A DNA stretch of 64,000 bases from positions 7,914,844 to 7,978,843 of the forward strand of contig ML679960.1 in assembly GCA_007922225.1 (NCBI GenBank), written 5' to 3'. This DNA comes from Emydura subglobosa (Eukaryota; Chordata; Testudines; Chelidae). Both the position numbers and the translations under genes were made by a program. Numbering within the stretch: position 1 is the first letter of the stretch; every line of letters begins with the position of its first letter. This document shows, in pieces, positions 49,183-60,724 of the stretch. The notes beneath the pieces were generated by a model, which had not been told where the DNA came from, did not search any database, and saw only the letters and a list, made by a program, of their open reading frames with translations.

Positions 49183-50805
49183 CAGTGGTTCCCCACACAG
49201 AACCTGGGGGGTCCTTAGAGACTGGATGGTGGTTTGCAAAATATTATGATTTTTTTTTAAAAAATCTCATCGCATGTCTGCTTTGTCTAATGATTAAAAC
49301 AGATAATCTACTATTTCTGTTTACACAACATATTCCATGGTGCATGAACAATACCATAATGCTCACACTGCATAAGCATCAATGTTAAAAATCTCACCGC
49401 TTTGCAATAGCAAATCAGAAGTGATGTCCGTTTTTTTTATGACTGAGATGTCTCTGACGGGTGGAAGTGGAATATATATGTTTTACAGTGTGTGAGCAAA
49501 TTACATGGAAAATGGATACATTTTTAAAACGTCCTTATACTAGCACTGCTAGTTATGCTGAAGCAATGGACAATGCAGAGCCAAGAAGTAAGAAAAAAAT
49601 GAAGAACAGAAAGTTTGAAGAAAGTTACATTGATTTTGGTTTTATGGAATTTAGTGATGGACGATCACAATGTATGTTGCATTGCCAGGCCCATGCATCG
49701 AAGAAAATAGAACCCAAATTACATGATGTGCTAAATGCAGCTATGACAGTTGTGAATTTTGTAAAGTCCTGGCCGTTGAATTCACATCCTTTTGTAAAGC
49801 TGTGTTTAGACATGGGTGCAGGACATGACAAATTATTGTTTCACATGGACTTGTGTGTTGGCTAACTCGCGGCAGAGTGTTGGAAAATATTTTTGAGTTT
49901 CACAAAGAGCTGCTGGGTTTTCTTTCTGGGCATTATCCCAAGATCTCTGCAAATTTTTCTGACCCAATATGGATCATGAAGCTTGCATACCTCGTGGACT
50001 TTTTAGCTTGTTGAATGCACTGAACCTCTGCACACAAGGGGGGATACAACCATACTTGAAGTGAGTGACAAAAATTAAGCATTTCAGAAAAAGTAGAGAT
50101 TTGGAAAACTAGTCTGAGTAGTGGAATCTCAGATATGTTTCTGCTACTGACAGAATTTCTGAATACTAACAGCATGACAACTGACTGTGTGTGAGAGAGG
50201 ACCATTGCTCACCTTTCAGCTTTGGCAGAGTACTTCAGTGTTTACTTTAAAAATATAAACATGGAGGAATATGATTGGGTTTGAGATCCATTCTCAACAT
50301 TTGCTATATCATCTTGCCGTTTGAGTGGAAAAGCAGAACAAGAGCTGCTTGAACTATCCTGTTACCACACACTCAAAATTAGGTTTCAAGAACAGATACC
50401 TTGCCAGTTGTGACTAATTGTTGCTGTGGAGTACCCAGTTTTAGTTACAGAGAAGCAATGAGAGTGTTGCTACCTTTCCCAACAACAGATATCTGTGAAA
50501 CATCATTCTCTGCCATGACAGCTATCAAGACAAAGTTCAGATCCCGAGCGGAAGTGGAGAATGATTTACGAGTTTGCTGGTCAACCATCAGACTAAAGAT
50601 AGACAGACTCTGCAGTAAGAAGGTACACCCATCTCACTGATATCTGTAAGTACTCTTATACTCTTTTTTTTTAAGCATCACTAACAGTACATGTTTATAT
50701 GAAGTACACATATATTTTTGTCAATCGGTTTTCTCAGTTGGTGGTCTGTGATTAACATTGCATTTGAAAATGAGCCTGTCAACAAAAAAAGTTGGAGAAC
50801 CTCTG
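49183..50805 (+). mobile_element. hAT DNA transposon, complete ends, dead
   Basis: Ends are CAGTGGTTCCCCA and, in reverse complement, CAGAGGTTCTCCA (11 of 13 identical), the classical hAT terminal motif. ATCTAGTC flanks both sides exactly (49175-49182 and 50806-50813), the 8-bp duplication hAT transposases make. The 1,623-bp element carries one plus-strand transposase gene with an internal deletion and many stops. Insertion was into a CR1 copy. Confidence 0.92.
49512..50640 (+). pseudogene. hAT transposase (ZBED/SCAND3-like), internally deleted and broken
   Basis: The first open part begins MDTFLKRP and has SYIDFGF, where a BED zinc finger normally starts, but after SDGRSQC it jumps directly to HASKKIEPKLHDVLNAAMTV, the middle of the catalytic domain, so the rest of the BED finger and the first part of the RNase-H-like core are missing. 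Then come VNFVKSWPLNSHPF, LCLDMGAGHDKLLFH, and after a shift FEFHKELLGFL. The C-terminal hAT dimerisation region is readable near 50440-50640: AMRVLLPFPTTDICETSFSA and AIKTKFRSR. Several stops lie between 49865 and 50400. Host genes such as SCAND3 and ZBED5 derive from this clade; this copy is not domesticated. Confidence 0.88.
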
Positions 50806-50839
50806 ATCTAGTCTGACCTCCTGCATAGAATATTAGAAT

Positions 50840-52170
50840 TCTGATCAGTTTTATTTCATGTAGCCAAAAGGAATTACTGATGCAATGACATTCCTTAACT
50901 AAAAATGAAATGGGGTTTATCTGGTTCTTTGAATGTTTCAATTTTTTATCTCTTGCAACAATGCTCACGATATGACAGGACACAGTCCGCTTGAAATCGA
51001 GTCAGTTTTGAAAAATGATTTATGAGTAGTTTCAGGATTTGCTGCTGTAGTTTCCTATATTTTAAATGTTTTTCTCAGCTGTGTTGCAATGTGAAAGACA
51101 CCACACACAAAAGGGAAAAGTGAATAATTAAGAGCCAAATCCTAGGAGGTGCTAAATGTTCTCAACCTCCAATTGACATTAAAGGGATCTGAGGGTTCTC
51201 GACACTTCCCAGAAGTGCTCAGCATTGTAAAGGATGTTTGTAAGCATTGTAAAGGATGGGCCCTAATCAATTATAATAGGAGAAAAAGAAAGTGACTACT
51301 CAAATATGTAAAGTAAATCAACTGAAAAAAGGAGAAAAATATTTAAATTTCGTAATCTTTGCAACTGTAAGAATTTTAGATGTTACTTGCAAATATAGGA
51401 GATAAAAATCACACTTCTATCTGAATGTTTTAATGTCTGTGTGCCTCTTTAATTTAAAATAGATTATATGATTAATGGGTGTGGTAATTATGCTATCAAT
51501 TTACTCACAAAGTCTTGAGAAGTGGGATGGCATGGGGACCCAGATTGCTATACAGTAGTCATTAGAAAACAGGTAGCATTTTGTTAGTTTGTTAACTTGT
51601 CTACAACTGCAATGCTGATGCAAACATAAAAGAAATGTAAATTTTTGTGGATAAAAGGTTTCTAATGTGGAGACTGTATAAAAATATCACATTGTCATTA
51701 TTTGCCCAAGAAGCATAATAACTCAACTTCAAAGTTGTCAACATTAAACCTTTTTTTTTTTTTTTTTTTTTAAAGATTTGTTGTCTCAAAATTCCTCTTT
51801 CTCTTCCCTCTTTTCAGTTTTCAAGTCATTGTCAAAGGCATTAAGTATATTTTCATTCTAAAACATAAAAACTTTCTCAGTTTTATCTTAGCAACTAGAC
51901 AACTATATACTTGTTTACAAAAATCAATGGTTGTTGTGACTTCCATTCCAAGTATTTCATTATTTTTCCCCAATAAGACTTTTTTCTTTAAGTTTTTGAG
52001 CTGGTCAATTGTCATTTAGTTATTTCTATTTTGTGAAGTTTTAATTAAGTTTTGGATTTTTCAATAAGATTTGTAGTATAAAACTTGTTTGCTTACCGTC
52101 ACATTTTTGCATATATAATTGTTTTTCATTAATTTTTTTCATAACCCATGAACAGCTGTCCCACTTAACT
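50840..52170. other. Intronic stretch without recognised elements
   Basis: A T22 run lies at 51751-51772. AT-rich otherwise. Confidence 0.45.
51751..51772. repeat. T22 homopolymer
   Basis: Twenty-two uninterrupted T; no adjoining SINE or LINE body recognised. Confidence 0.95.
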
Positions 52171-52172
52171 GA

Positions 52173-52510
52173 ACCAAAGAAACTGTTACTTACCTTATAA
52201 TAACTGTGGTTCCTCAAGATGCTTTGTCCATATTTATTCCACTGTTGGTGCATTTGCACCCCATACACTCAAATTCAGATTCTTTGGGCTGTCAGTTTTT
52301 GTTGGGGTTGTGCCTGTGCCTTGAGTGTCCTTGTGACTCCAACCAAGGACATTCAGGGTAAGGCAACCCCAACTGCTCCTTTGCCAGTACAGAATCCAGG
52401 TATTAGAAGTCTCCATAGAAGTGCAGAAGGAGGGTGGTCATGGAATATATGGATAACACATCTTGAAGAACCACAGTGACTGTAAAGATAAGTAATTGTT
52501 TCTTCTTTGG
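52173..52510. repeat. Imperfect ~70-bp inverted repeat
   Basis: The arm 52173-52241 (containing ACTGTGGTTCCTCAAGATG) is the reverse complement of 52441-52510 (containing CATCTTGAAGAACCACAGT). Immediately after the right arm, TGTCCATACATATTCCTCTG repeats in direct orientation the TGTCCATATTTATTCCACTG of the left arm. Similar GGTTCTTCAAGATG palindromes occur in terminal regions of reptile retroelements as I recall them, possibly DIRS-like; this assignment is weak. The ~200-bp centre shows no coding. Confidence 0.6.
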
Positions 52511-53039
52511 GTACTTGTCCATACATATTCCTCTGCTGTTGACTCACAGGCAATGACCTCGGAGGTGGGTTCTGGGATTCTATCTCAACAATGTCTGTAA
52601 GACAGTCCTACCAAAATGGGTATCATCAGTCCCTGATGTGTCCACTTTGGAATGATCCTGGATAAAGGTATGCACAGAAACACAGCTAGCTGTCCAACAC
52701 CTTTCTAGTATTGGAACATTTCTCACAGAAGCTATAGACTGTCACTCTAAATTATGGGTCTAAATTGGTGATTTCATAGCATAGTTTAATACATACAGAA
52801 ATCCAATTAGAGCGTCTCTGCGTAAACCAGATCTGATCTTTCACCCTATCCCCGCACTCTTCAAACAATCTGTGGGATACCCTACATGCTTAATTCTAGT
52901 CAAGTAGAAGAAGAGCACCCAAAGACCATTTAGGGTATGAAGCAGAGCTGCTTCTTTGCTTCTTCTTTGCTAGGGTGTGGAAAAGAAAAACAGACAGATG
53001 CACAGGCTTGAGAGAATTTGATTTTAATTATTTGCAATT
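52511..53039. other. Sequence adjoining the inverted repeat, unassigned
   Basis: It continues without AT-rich intron character up to about 52960 (CCTATCCCCGCACTCTTC, AAGTAGAAGAAGAGCACCC), so it may belong to the same retroelement. No domain found. Confidence 0.35.
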
Positions 53040-53850
53040 TCAACAATTAATATTGGTTTTTATTTTTAATTTTTTTCCGCTGCAGAACAGTTCCTGCCCG
53101 GGGATGGCCCCACACTGATGGTTAACGAATGAGGAAGCAAGACTGTGACAACAGAGCTTTAGAGGGCTCCCTGCATGGGCCTGGGACTAGTGATACCCAG
53201 TCCCTCATGGCGCAAGGTGCAGGGAAGGCTGAGATCCGGCTGGGGAGAACAGAGACTCCAGCCAAGACTGAAAGGAGAACAATGTATTTCCAACCACTGG
53301 GAAGGCCATCCTGCTGCTGAATGGCTCCTGCCTAGGGATAGAGCTATTCAACAGTGGGGTGGCTCCCCGCACAGCCAGGGGCTCATCCTCCTTGTATCAC
53401 CGGGTGGGGGGGAGGGGCGTGTGTCTGCTCTGTCATCGGCACTTCATTAGCACATGAAACACTCTGCAGCTTCGCTCTCACAGACCCATTCCCTCACTCA
53501 CATGACAGCTGGGCTCGCTGTGCTGCCGCAGGACTGGGGACACCCAATCCCTGGAGGTGCAATCTGTGGGGAAGGCGGCAGACCTAGCGAAGGGTGGGGG
53601 TGGTGAAGGGATGGGAGACACTTCCCCCAGCACTCTCAGCTGTTGAGATAGCAGGGCTGTGAGGGCTGCATAGGGCTCGGAGCTGCCTCGGAGCCGGTGA
53701 CACCTGATCCCAGCAGACACAAGCTGTGGGGATGCTGCATTTCTGCTGACTGTTACTGATGGGTTTGTGTTGTTTCAGCTGACGCACTGAAATCAACATC
53801 CACCAAAATCTATCCATTTAAATCAAATCCTACCAACCCTAGAGAAGTAT
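53040..53850. repeat. GC-rich block with three degenerate internal repeats
   Basis: Three related segments can be aligned: near 53189 (GGGACTAGTGATACCCAGTC), near 53531 (GGACTGGGGACACCCAATCC) and near 53690 (GGAGCCGGTGACACCTGATC), each followed within 35 bases by GGGGAAGGC or GGGGATGCTGC. The right border reads CATTTAAATCAAATCCTACC. It is probably one transposable unit; the family is unknown. Frames inside are composition artefacts. Confidence 0.5.
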
Positions 53851-54049
53851 CACTTGGTTGAGATGGAAGTCAGCAAGAATTTACCTTTGGCAAAAACTTC
53901 AGGTGAGGTCTCCGGGTTACTGTCTTCATGAAAATAAGCTGTTTGGAAATCCTGCCATAAGCAATCTGGTACATCTGGTAGGTGAGTTTGAGAAGGAGAT
54001 AACCACATTGTTGTACCCAGATAGTGAATCTCTTCCACTTGGCAGAGTA

Positions 54050-55055
54050 AGTATGCTGGGAAAAGTCTTTTCTACTGTTCATGAGAACGTTCCATACTTC
54101 AGCTAAACTGCTTTTCTCTACTGATGTTACCAGTCACATCCATGGCATGGAGTCCACCATTGTGCCCGTCACTTGTGAAGTTGCACAAGGATCAATTCTC
54201 TCTCCAGTTCTTTTCAACATCTACATGCTGCCACTAAATGAACTTCTCAGTCAATGTGAACTTAAGTGCCAACATTATGGATATGATACACAACTCTGCC
54301 TATCCTTCACTACATGACCACACCACTACCATCAAAATAGCCCAGTGCTTGATAAGATCCGCTCCTGGATGAAGAATGGATGGCTGAAACCAAACCTGAG
54401 CAAGATAGAGGTGATGCTGGTGGGCAGAAGAAAGTATTTTGAAGAGCTTACAGCTATCCCGCAGTCTCTGTTATACTCAGATACACTCAGATACACTCCC
54501 ACAATTGGTAAATTCAATCCATTGTCTAGGATTACTCTTCGATTCCTTAACGATGCTAAGCTCTCACATAGCAGCATCCATGAGTAATGCTTTCTACCAC
54601 CTCTGCTTGGCTAGTAGACTCTGTGCCATCCTGGTGGATGAAGACTTGGACTACACCAATGTGATATACCTGGCCATGAACTTCAGCACTTAGGAAACTC
54701 CAACTAATGCAGACCCCCTGCAGTGTCTCTCCTCAGCAACACAGGCTACAGCAAACATACCAGACATGTTCTTTCCTTACTACAATGGCTTCCCATAGAA
54801 TTTTGAATCAAGTTCAAGGTCTCAGTCCTTGTCCACAAAGCATTCCATAGCCTGGGCCTAGGACATCTAAAAGATCACCTAAAGCTCTGGGACAAAGATC
54901 GTGGTCAACAACTAACATTCCTTTGGCACAATGAAACTCTCAAACAGAGTAACGCTCATCTGTGAGAAACGAATCCACACTGCACACCTCACCACTTTAT
55001 ATTCAAAGTGCAAGGCACATTTATTTGACCTTGCCTTCTCTAAAAAATACATCAC
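54050..55055 (+). pseudogene. LINE (CR1/L2 clade) reverse transcriptase C-terminal half, broken
   Basis: Plus-strand pieces in order: STIVPVTCEVAQGSILSPVL and FNIYMLPLNELLSQC (the GVPQGSxLSPxLFNIY motif of the palm), then HYGYDTQLCLSF in place of the catalytic YADDTQLYLSF, then SWMKNGWLKPNLSKIEVML and VGRRKYF. Further frames give AASMSNAFYHLCLASRLCAI and IKFKVSVLVHKAFHSLGLGH, the thumb and C-terminal region. Stops and at least three frame changes break it. The YADD motif has lost its first aspartate position (reads YGYD), so the enzyme would be dead even if repaired elsewhere. No 3' tail is identified. Confidence 0.85.
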
Positions 55056-55139
55056 AAAAGGCTGGCAGTGGGGCAGATTGTGCTGGCCTCATGTTTGGCA
55101 GGGAAGGGGATCTAGCCCCGGATTGGGATGCAGACACTT

Positions 55140-56160
55140 TTCTTATAGCCTGATGAAGTTCCCATTGCATCTAAATAGCCTAAGGATGCGGATAGGCATA
55201 TGAAGCAGATGGCCATTGAATAATATCCCTCATTAGAGGTCTTATGTCTGGGGTAATAAAAATAAGCTCTCGACTGCCTCTCTCCATCTCTGGTGTGTAC
55301 TGGCCTGAATGTCTAGACTCCAGAGGACAAACTGGTGGCACCACCCTACAAACATCAGAACCTGAGGATGAGGTATAACTTTTCGTGGAGAGGTACAGCA
55401 GCTCCATCTGGGATTCTAAGAGTACCTTCAGACTCTCTCTCATTGGTACCACTGATGTGCTTGGCATCAGTATAGGAATGGCAGGTGGTATCAGAGGAGT
55501 TATCGTCACTATCACTAATAATGGTGAGTCTGATATCAAAGAGGCCCTGAGGTCCCTTGACACCATATAGGATTTCAGTACTGAGTAAGTCAGCACAGCC
55601 AAGTGACTGGATGGCATTTGTACTTCACTAGTCAGTACCACGGATATTAGCTTTGAAGGCCTCAGTGTTGCGGGTGAAAGTTGTTCTGGAGACAAACTGT
55701 CTGGTGCCTGAATGGGTGCCAGAGGGACCTTTCCTTGACTTTGACCTACACTTTTCTGAGACCATTTGAGGAGATTTCTGGCTTCTCAAGAAAGGACCTG
55801 GTGAAGGAGACCTAGATCTCATCTGTTTATGGGCTCAGTGTTCCCTGAAGTTTTTCCAGTTCAGAAGGATGAATCTTTGGAATGGTTGCCTCAGATCTGC
55901 AAGCACAGGCACCAACAAGAGCACTTTTTGCAATAAGTACTCAGGAATTTCTGCCTCAGCCACTCCTGGGTCTGAAGAGAGATGCATTTACCTCTCCAGA
56001 AGAAACACTTTCATACAAGATTCCTTAGCTTTTTTGGATGTCTTTGAAAAAGATTTACACATACATAGCACATCGGTTCTGTGCCTCTTTTCCTGAAGCA
56101 ATAAGCATCTAGTATGCCCATCATTAAGAAGCATTACCACCTGGCATGAAGGGAAATTTG
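55140..56160 (-). pseudogene. Retroelement gag-like relic
   Basis: On the minus strand, starting near 56130, NDGHTRCLLL and, 12 residues on, VLCMCKSFSK form a Cys/His-spaced region like that of reptile retroelement gag proteins. Lower down, 55822-55628 has RSRSPSPGPFLRS and KCRSKSRKGPSG, an Arg/Ser-rich tail. The longest uninterrupted stretch is 171 codons (55695-55180), Ser/Pro/Leu-rich with no domain. In-frame stops separate the parts. I lean to a DIRS- or Gypsy-type element of turtles, from memory, with modest certainty. It lies next to an oppositely oriented LINE relic. Confidence 0.45.
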
Positions 56161-56164
56161 TGTT

Positions 56165-56445
56165 CAGTCATAATAACTGGTGTTGGTACCGGGTCAGACT
56201 AAGGCAAAAAGGCAAAAGGTTTTATTCTTCTAAAGAAAAAAGTAAATGCATCAACATCTCTAAAACTAACCCTAATGATTAACTGTTAAGTACGTATCTG
56301 TTTACAACACAATGGGTTCATCATGCAATGACCAAAGCAGCTTTGGACACTGCAAGTTCTGACTGACAGCAATGGGTGATAAGAAGATAATGAGAATGGG
56401 ATGGGGTTGCCCTCCGTTGTATGCCATCGACTGGAGGGAGGAGAA
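56165..56445. other. Unassigned intronic sequence
   Basis: No coding or repeat terminus recognised; it may still belong to the retroelement at its left. Confidence 0.3.
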
Positions 56446-56449
56446 CATT

Positions 56450-56715
56450 CAGGGTACAGCACTGCAATTAAACACCTGTGGCTGGCTCATGTCAGCTGTC
56501 TTGGGCTATGAGGCAGTTTAATTGCGGTGTAGATGTTCAGGCTAGTGCTGCAACCCAGGCTCTGAGACCCTCCCCCTTGTGGAGTCACAGAGCCCAGGCT
56601 CCAGCTCAAGCCTGAATGTCTAAATTACTATTGAACAGTCATGTAGCCTGAGCCCCTTAAGCCAATCAGCTGACACAGGCCACACTCAGGGTCTAAGTGT
56701 GGCCCCAATGGATGC
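56450..56715. mobile_element. MITE with AATTAAAC... inverted symmetry
   Basis: GCAATTAAACACCTGTGGCTGGCTCATGTCAGCTG and the later AGTTTAATTGCGGTGTAGATG are inverted; a second GC-rich half ends CAGCTGACACAGGCCACACTC. The GTGTAGAT and CCTGAATGT pieces are typical of the Harbinger-type MITEs of reptiles. Ends are approximate. Confidence 0.5.
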
Positions 56716-58960
56716 TGCTAGTCAAAATAATCCAAATCTGAGTTTGTGAAGCACATATACCTCAACAGTGGAATATATATAGACAAGCTCTCAAAGAAGA
56801 ATTGATATTTTCCCTCTATTATCATGTCCCATGCATCTGATATCATCCCATGCATCTGGTTTATATCAGATCACATCATTGAAACTCAACAACTCCCACT
56901 AGGATTGTCCTATTAGAATAATCAGAGGGCTCCATTACTAGAACTGTCCCAGTTATGCATTTGATTTAATAATCTTCCACAACAGTTGCTTTATTGAGCC
57001 ATCTTACTATACATATAGAAAGGAACCCATGTTCTTGTACTCCTCTCTTGAGATGTTGACTTATCTATTTTCTTACGTCTCACCTTCATCATATACCTGC
57101 GAAGCTTTACATTGATTTTTATCATAATATATGTAAGCAGGCTGGAGCTCTCCAACTCTGTGGCTACGTGATTATGGCTGGTCTAATTAGCCTGGGTCAA
57201 TAAATATGTAAGTGATCCATATACTTCAGGTTTGATTTTATAAAAAAAAGTTTGTGAAAAGTTTAATGGGAAACAAATTGTTATTTTTGTCCACTTTTAA
57301 GAATGTAGTTATTAACTAGAGGTGATCAGGTATGTAATTATTTATCTTTGTCCAGAAGTTCTGCTAATATTTTTTCTTGAACTTTGACTGAGTACTTAAA
57401 CAAGCCATTTGAGAGGAAAGAATTTCTAATTAGGAATTTAGTTTCTGTTCATGGACGAAGGCACTTTTAATAATCACCCCCACAAAAAACATGTTTAAAG
57501 GAAATCTGTTTTCAGTAGACATGCAACTTGTCGGTGCATTTATTTAGAATTGGGACATGAATTTAATGAAATGGCGCTCTATTTTCTCTGAACATAAACA
57601 AAAATGTTATTAGCATTATTAAAATAAAGCAGCTCTACTGAGACATTTAATATACTTTTGTACTTACTGATGCAAAAATATTATGGTCAGATTGACAGTT
57701 TAAGTTTAGAAATGTGTGAAATTCATTACCTATCTAATGAAGTGTAAAGCCAATGAATTTAAGTGTTTTCACTGCCACAGCACTTACTGCTGCCTGCCAC
57801 ACATTCATATTTACCCTGTATTTCCTTAATGGCAGCAGCAGCCTGGATAGCAATAAAACTCAGTCTCGCTTCAGTCCTATGTTTTTCATGTATATTATGC
57901 TTTCAGAGTCTCACTTATTTTGTGTTTAGGTTTAAAAATATTGTTTTGCCCTCTCATTTGGTCTCGTATCAATAAATAGTCAGCTTAAACAAATAATATA
58001 TTTTCAAAGCAGATAAGAAAAGAAAGCTTACAATTTTATTTCTTCTCGTATTCTATTAAATATGCAATATGTTCAGGTCCTTCCCATCTCTAATAAAAAT
58101 GAATTCCCCTAGGAAAGGCTTTGTTATTCTTTTAATAGGGTACTCTAGTAAAGGAAGCAAAAATATATCAAGGAATTGAAATCTATCTTTAGGCCAGGCA
58201 CATAAGGCACACAGACAAAGTGTCTGAAGGAAAGGGTACAAGAGAAACAGAAATAATGATTTAGGATGAATTGCTAACAATTTATAGGCCAGATTCTATG
58301 CTATGCCTTACAGGATATGCAGCGCAGAAGACTTAGCCCAGGGTGTGAGGTGCAAAATTGGCTGTATCTATGCCATTTTGGTACCATTAAGATTTTGAGT
58401 TGGACAAGGGCCAGCAGAACCCCCAAAATAAATTAGAGCAGTCCCCTCTACTCTACTGTAGCTTCCCTAGAGTTTCAAATTGACTGAGAATCTAGCTACT
58501 TCCCCTTCTGCCACACATATCCCCTATATGCCATATGCAGTCCCCATGTTTAGGGACTTCCCCAGGGCTGTTCCAGCTAGAACTGTGCAAATAACCACTT
58601 TCTTGATTTGAAGGCACAACTGGGAAAAAAAAAAAAATCAGGGAAAAAAAATCTTTTTGTGTGATCCTTAAAATTTCAGTTTTTCCCCTCAGCAAATTGG
58701 GTTGAACAAAACAAACATTTGTTGAGTTTGAAGGTTTCTGATGTTTATTTACAATTTTTTAAATAAAACTGAAATAAAATTTAAAAAGAAAAGTAATTTT
58801 CAACCAAAAAAGTCTAAACATTTCATTTTGAAATTGTCAAACAAAACATTTCAAATTTTTTCTTTTCTTTTATTTTTCTTTTCTTTTTTTTTTTTTTTTT
58901 TACATTTTCCTCCCAATACCAGATATGTCTGACCAACAGCGGTGGTATGGGCCTGATTTT
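56716..58960. other. Intronic stretch with poly(T)
   Basis: A T18 run lies at 58884-58901. GGCCAGATTCTATGC at 58287 looks like a MITE piece. No gene. Confidence 0.4.
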
Positions 58961-58964
58961 GAAA

Positions 58965-59073
58965 GATGCGGTAAACTAGGTAGCAAATGTGAAAAATCGG
59001 AACTGGGGAGGGGCGGTAATAAGCACCTATATAAGAAAAAGCCCCAAATATCAGGACATCTGGTCACCCTACT
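58965..59073 (-). mobile_element. DNA transposon fragment ending CATCTGGTCACCCTA
   Basis: Read on the minus strand: TAGGGTGACCAGATGTCCTG, then GGGGCTTTTTCTTATATAGG and CCGATTTTTCACATTTGCTA. This is a common sauropsid DNA-transposon derivative as recalled. Only one terminus is preserved; the other is eroded. Confidence 0.7.
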
Positions 59074-59079
59074 GTGAAC

Positions 59080-60300
59080 GCACAACTCCTACAGATTTCA
59101 AATGAAATTTTGAATGGGTGCTCAGAACTTCTGGAAAATCAGGCCTAAGATTACTAGGTGCTATATATTATTTATAATCATGTTTTCATACTACAAGAGG
59201 TAAAATAATTTCCTTAGGTGAAACTCAGCCCTGTGCAAAGGATTCCCACAAGAGCCCAGAACACTACACATAAGCCTCATATTAAAAGACTTCAGTAGTA
59301 CTAAGGGATTTTGTGTGCATGCTTTTCACCGGGCTGAATTTCATTCTTAGCTTTTCAACTGTTTTCTGTGTTTGCTTGACTGGTTGTTTTTTCGGGGGGT
59401 GGGTGGGTTGTTTGTTTTTGCATTAAAATTATTGCCAGAGTAATTTTACACAACATTGAGTATTTATTTTAATTCTCAAAAATGTAACTGCCATCTGCTT
59501 TGTGAAATATCCAGAACTGTTTGTAAAGGTTCTAATCCAATGTAGATTTAAAAAATTTTTAAGCATCTCCTCCAATCCCTAATATTCATGGGAATGCTTT
59601 CTGTAAATGAACCCTAACGGCCACTGTAAGTCAGTGATGCTTCACAAAATCTTCAGCTATAACAATATTTATATGACTTTCAAAAATTAGATCTTTAGAA
59701 AGGTAATTTAGTTACAACATCATGGAGCTTGCGATCTGTATATTTGTGAAAGCAAAACAATGAAGAAAAATTAAAATGCTGCACCTGGCACTATTCATCA
59801 CCAAATACACTAGAATACTTGACTAACAAGACAAATCACTCTTGTTTGGAAGAGGACACACATTTTTAAAGCTGTGTTACAGCTCCTCTGTGGTCTACAA
59901 ATTGAAATGTAAAGTAAACATGGAAAATACCAGGATTTATCACCAATGATTTTTCTCTATTAGTAGTAAACTTAGCAGCAATGGGAACTCAGCTTACTAT
60001 ACTTACCTCTGAAGCCTCTCTTAGTTGCTTGATGTGTGACAATTTCTTAAATTTAATACACTTGCAATAAATACAACCATTTGTGAGTGACATATATGGT
60101 ATAACAAAATGGTATGAGATTGCTGTAATAAGAATTTTCATATTAAAAAAAGTTTCCCTGTCTTAAAGAGTAGAATAGTCTACAGCATGTGAAACATCAT
60201 CTGAATTTTAATTTAGGAACACTACATGTGCAGCAAAGCCCTGTTTGGGCTTTAATTTTTTATTTTAAGGCACTGGACTGCATTGGGGCAGCTTACTCTA
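59080..60300. other. Intronic stretch without recognised elements
   Basis: AT-rich, no coding signal. Confidence 0.4.
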
Positions 60301-60304
60301 GTAG

Positions 60305-60720
60305 ACCACAGGTATTCACGGTATTGCCAATCCCGAGTATTGAAAAATCATGAATCAGACCAAAAAAATAGTGATTTAAAAAAAAAAATTTTTTTTGTGT
60401 GTTTTTTAATTTACCTTCTCATTTTTGAGACTTTAGCTTCTCATAGTCAAGCTTTTCTATTTAGAGTTAGACAGTCATAGAGCTTAAGACTGACAGGACC
60501 ACTTGATCATCCAGTCTGACCTCCTATATGTCACAGGCTATCAACACCACCCAAAACATGCACACTAAATCCAACAACTGAAATGATGAGAATTAGAAAC
60601 TTACATTAAAAAGAGCTGAGAGTCTCCCATCACATGACTCCAAGAGGAGGGGCTTTAAGACAAACACCAAATACCACGATACGATAAAATTGCAAGAATT
60701 GGCATCCCTGGTTCCTGGGG
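60305..60720. mobile_element. MITE with a CR1 fragment nested in it
   Basis: The left arm (TTGCCAATCCCGAGTATTGA) and the reverse complement of the right arm (ATGCCAATTCTTGCAATTTT) are imperfect inverted repeats. The right half has CATCACATGACTCCAAGAGG and GGGGCTTTAAGACAAACACC, a familiar reptile repeat. A CR1 piece sits between the halves. Confidence 0.65.
60473..60595 (-). mobile_element. CR1 3' end fragment
   Basis: CAGTCATAGAGCTTAAGACTG, then GACCACTTGATCATCCAGTCTGACCTCCTATA is the reversed CR1 3' end. It lies inside the MITE at 60305-60720 and is therefore younger than it. Confidence 0.75.
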
Positions 60721-60724
60721 AGGT

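Larger units (their letters stand above)
49136..50833 (-). mobile_element. CR1 3' fragment split by a hAT transposon
   Basis: Left part 49136-49182 (TTCACAGATTGGAAGGCCAC ... ATCTAGTC) and right part 50806-50833 (ATCTAGTCTGACCTCCTGCA) form a continuous reversed CR1 3' end once the hAT element and one copy of ATCTAGTC are removed. Confidence 0.8.

Noticed and set aside
49512..50640. Domesticated hAT-derived host gene (ZBED-like)
   Set aside because: Large internal deletion, several stops and intact transposon ends with target duplication show a dead element, not an exapted gene.
55180..55695. 171-codon minus-strand frame as an independent gene
   Set aside because: Ser/Pro/Leu-rich without a domain and flanked by gag-like fragments in other frames; treated as part of a retroelement relic.
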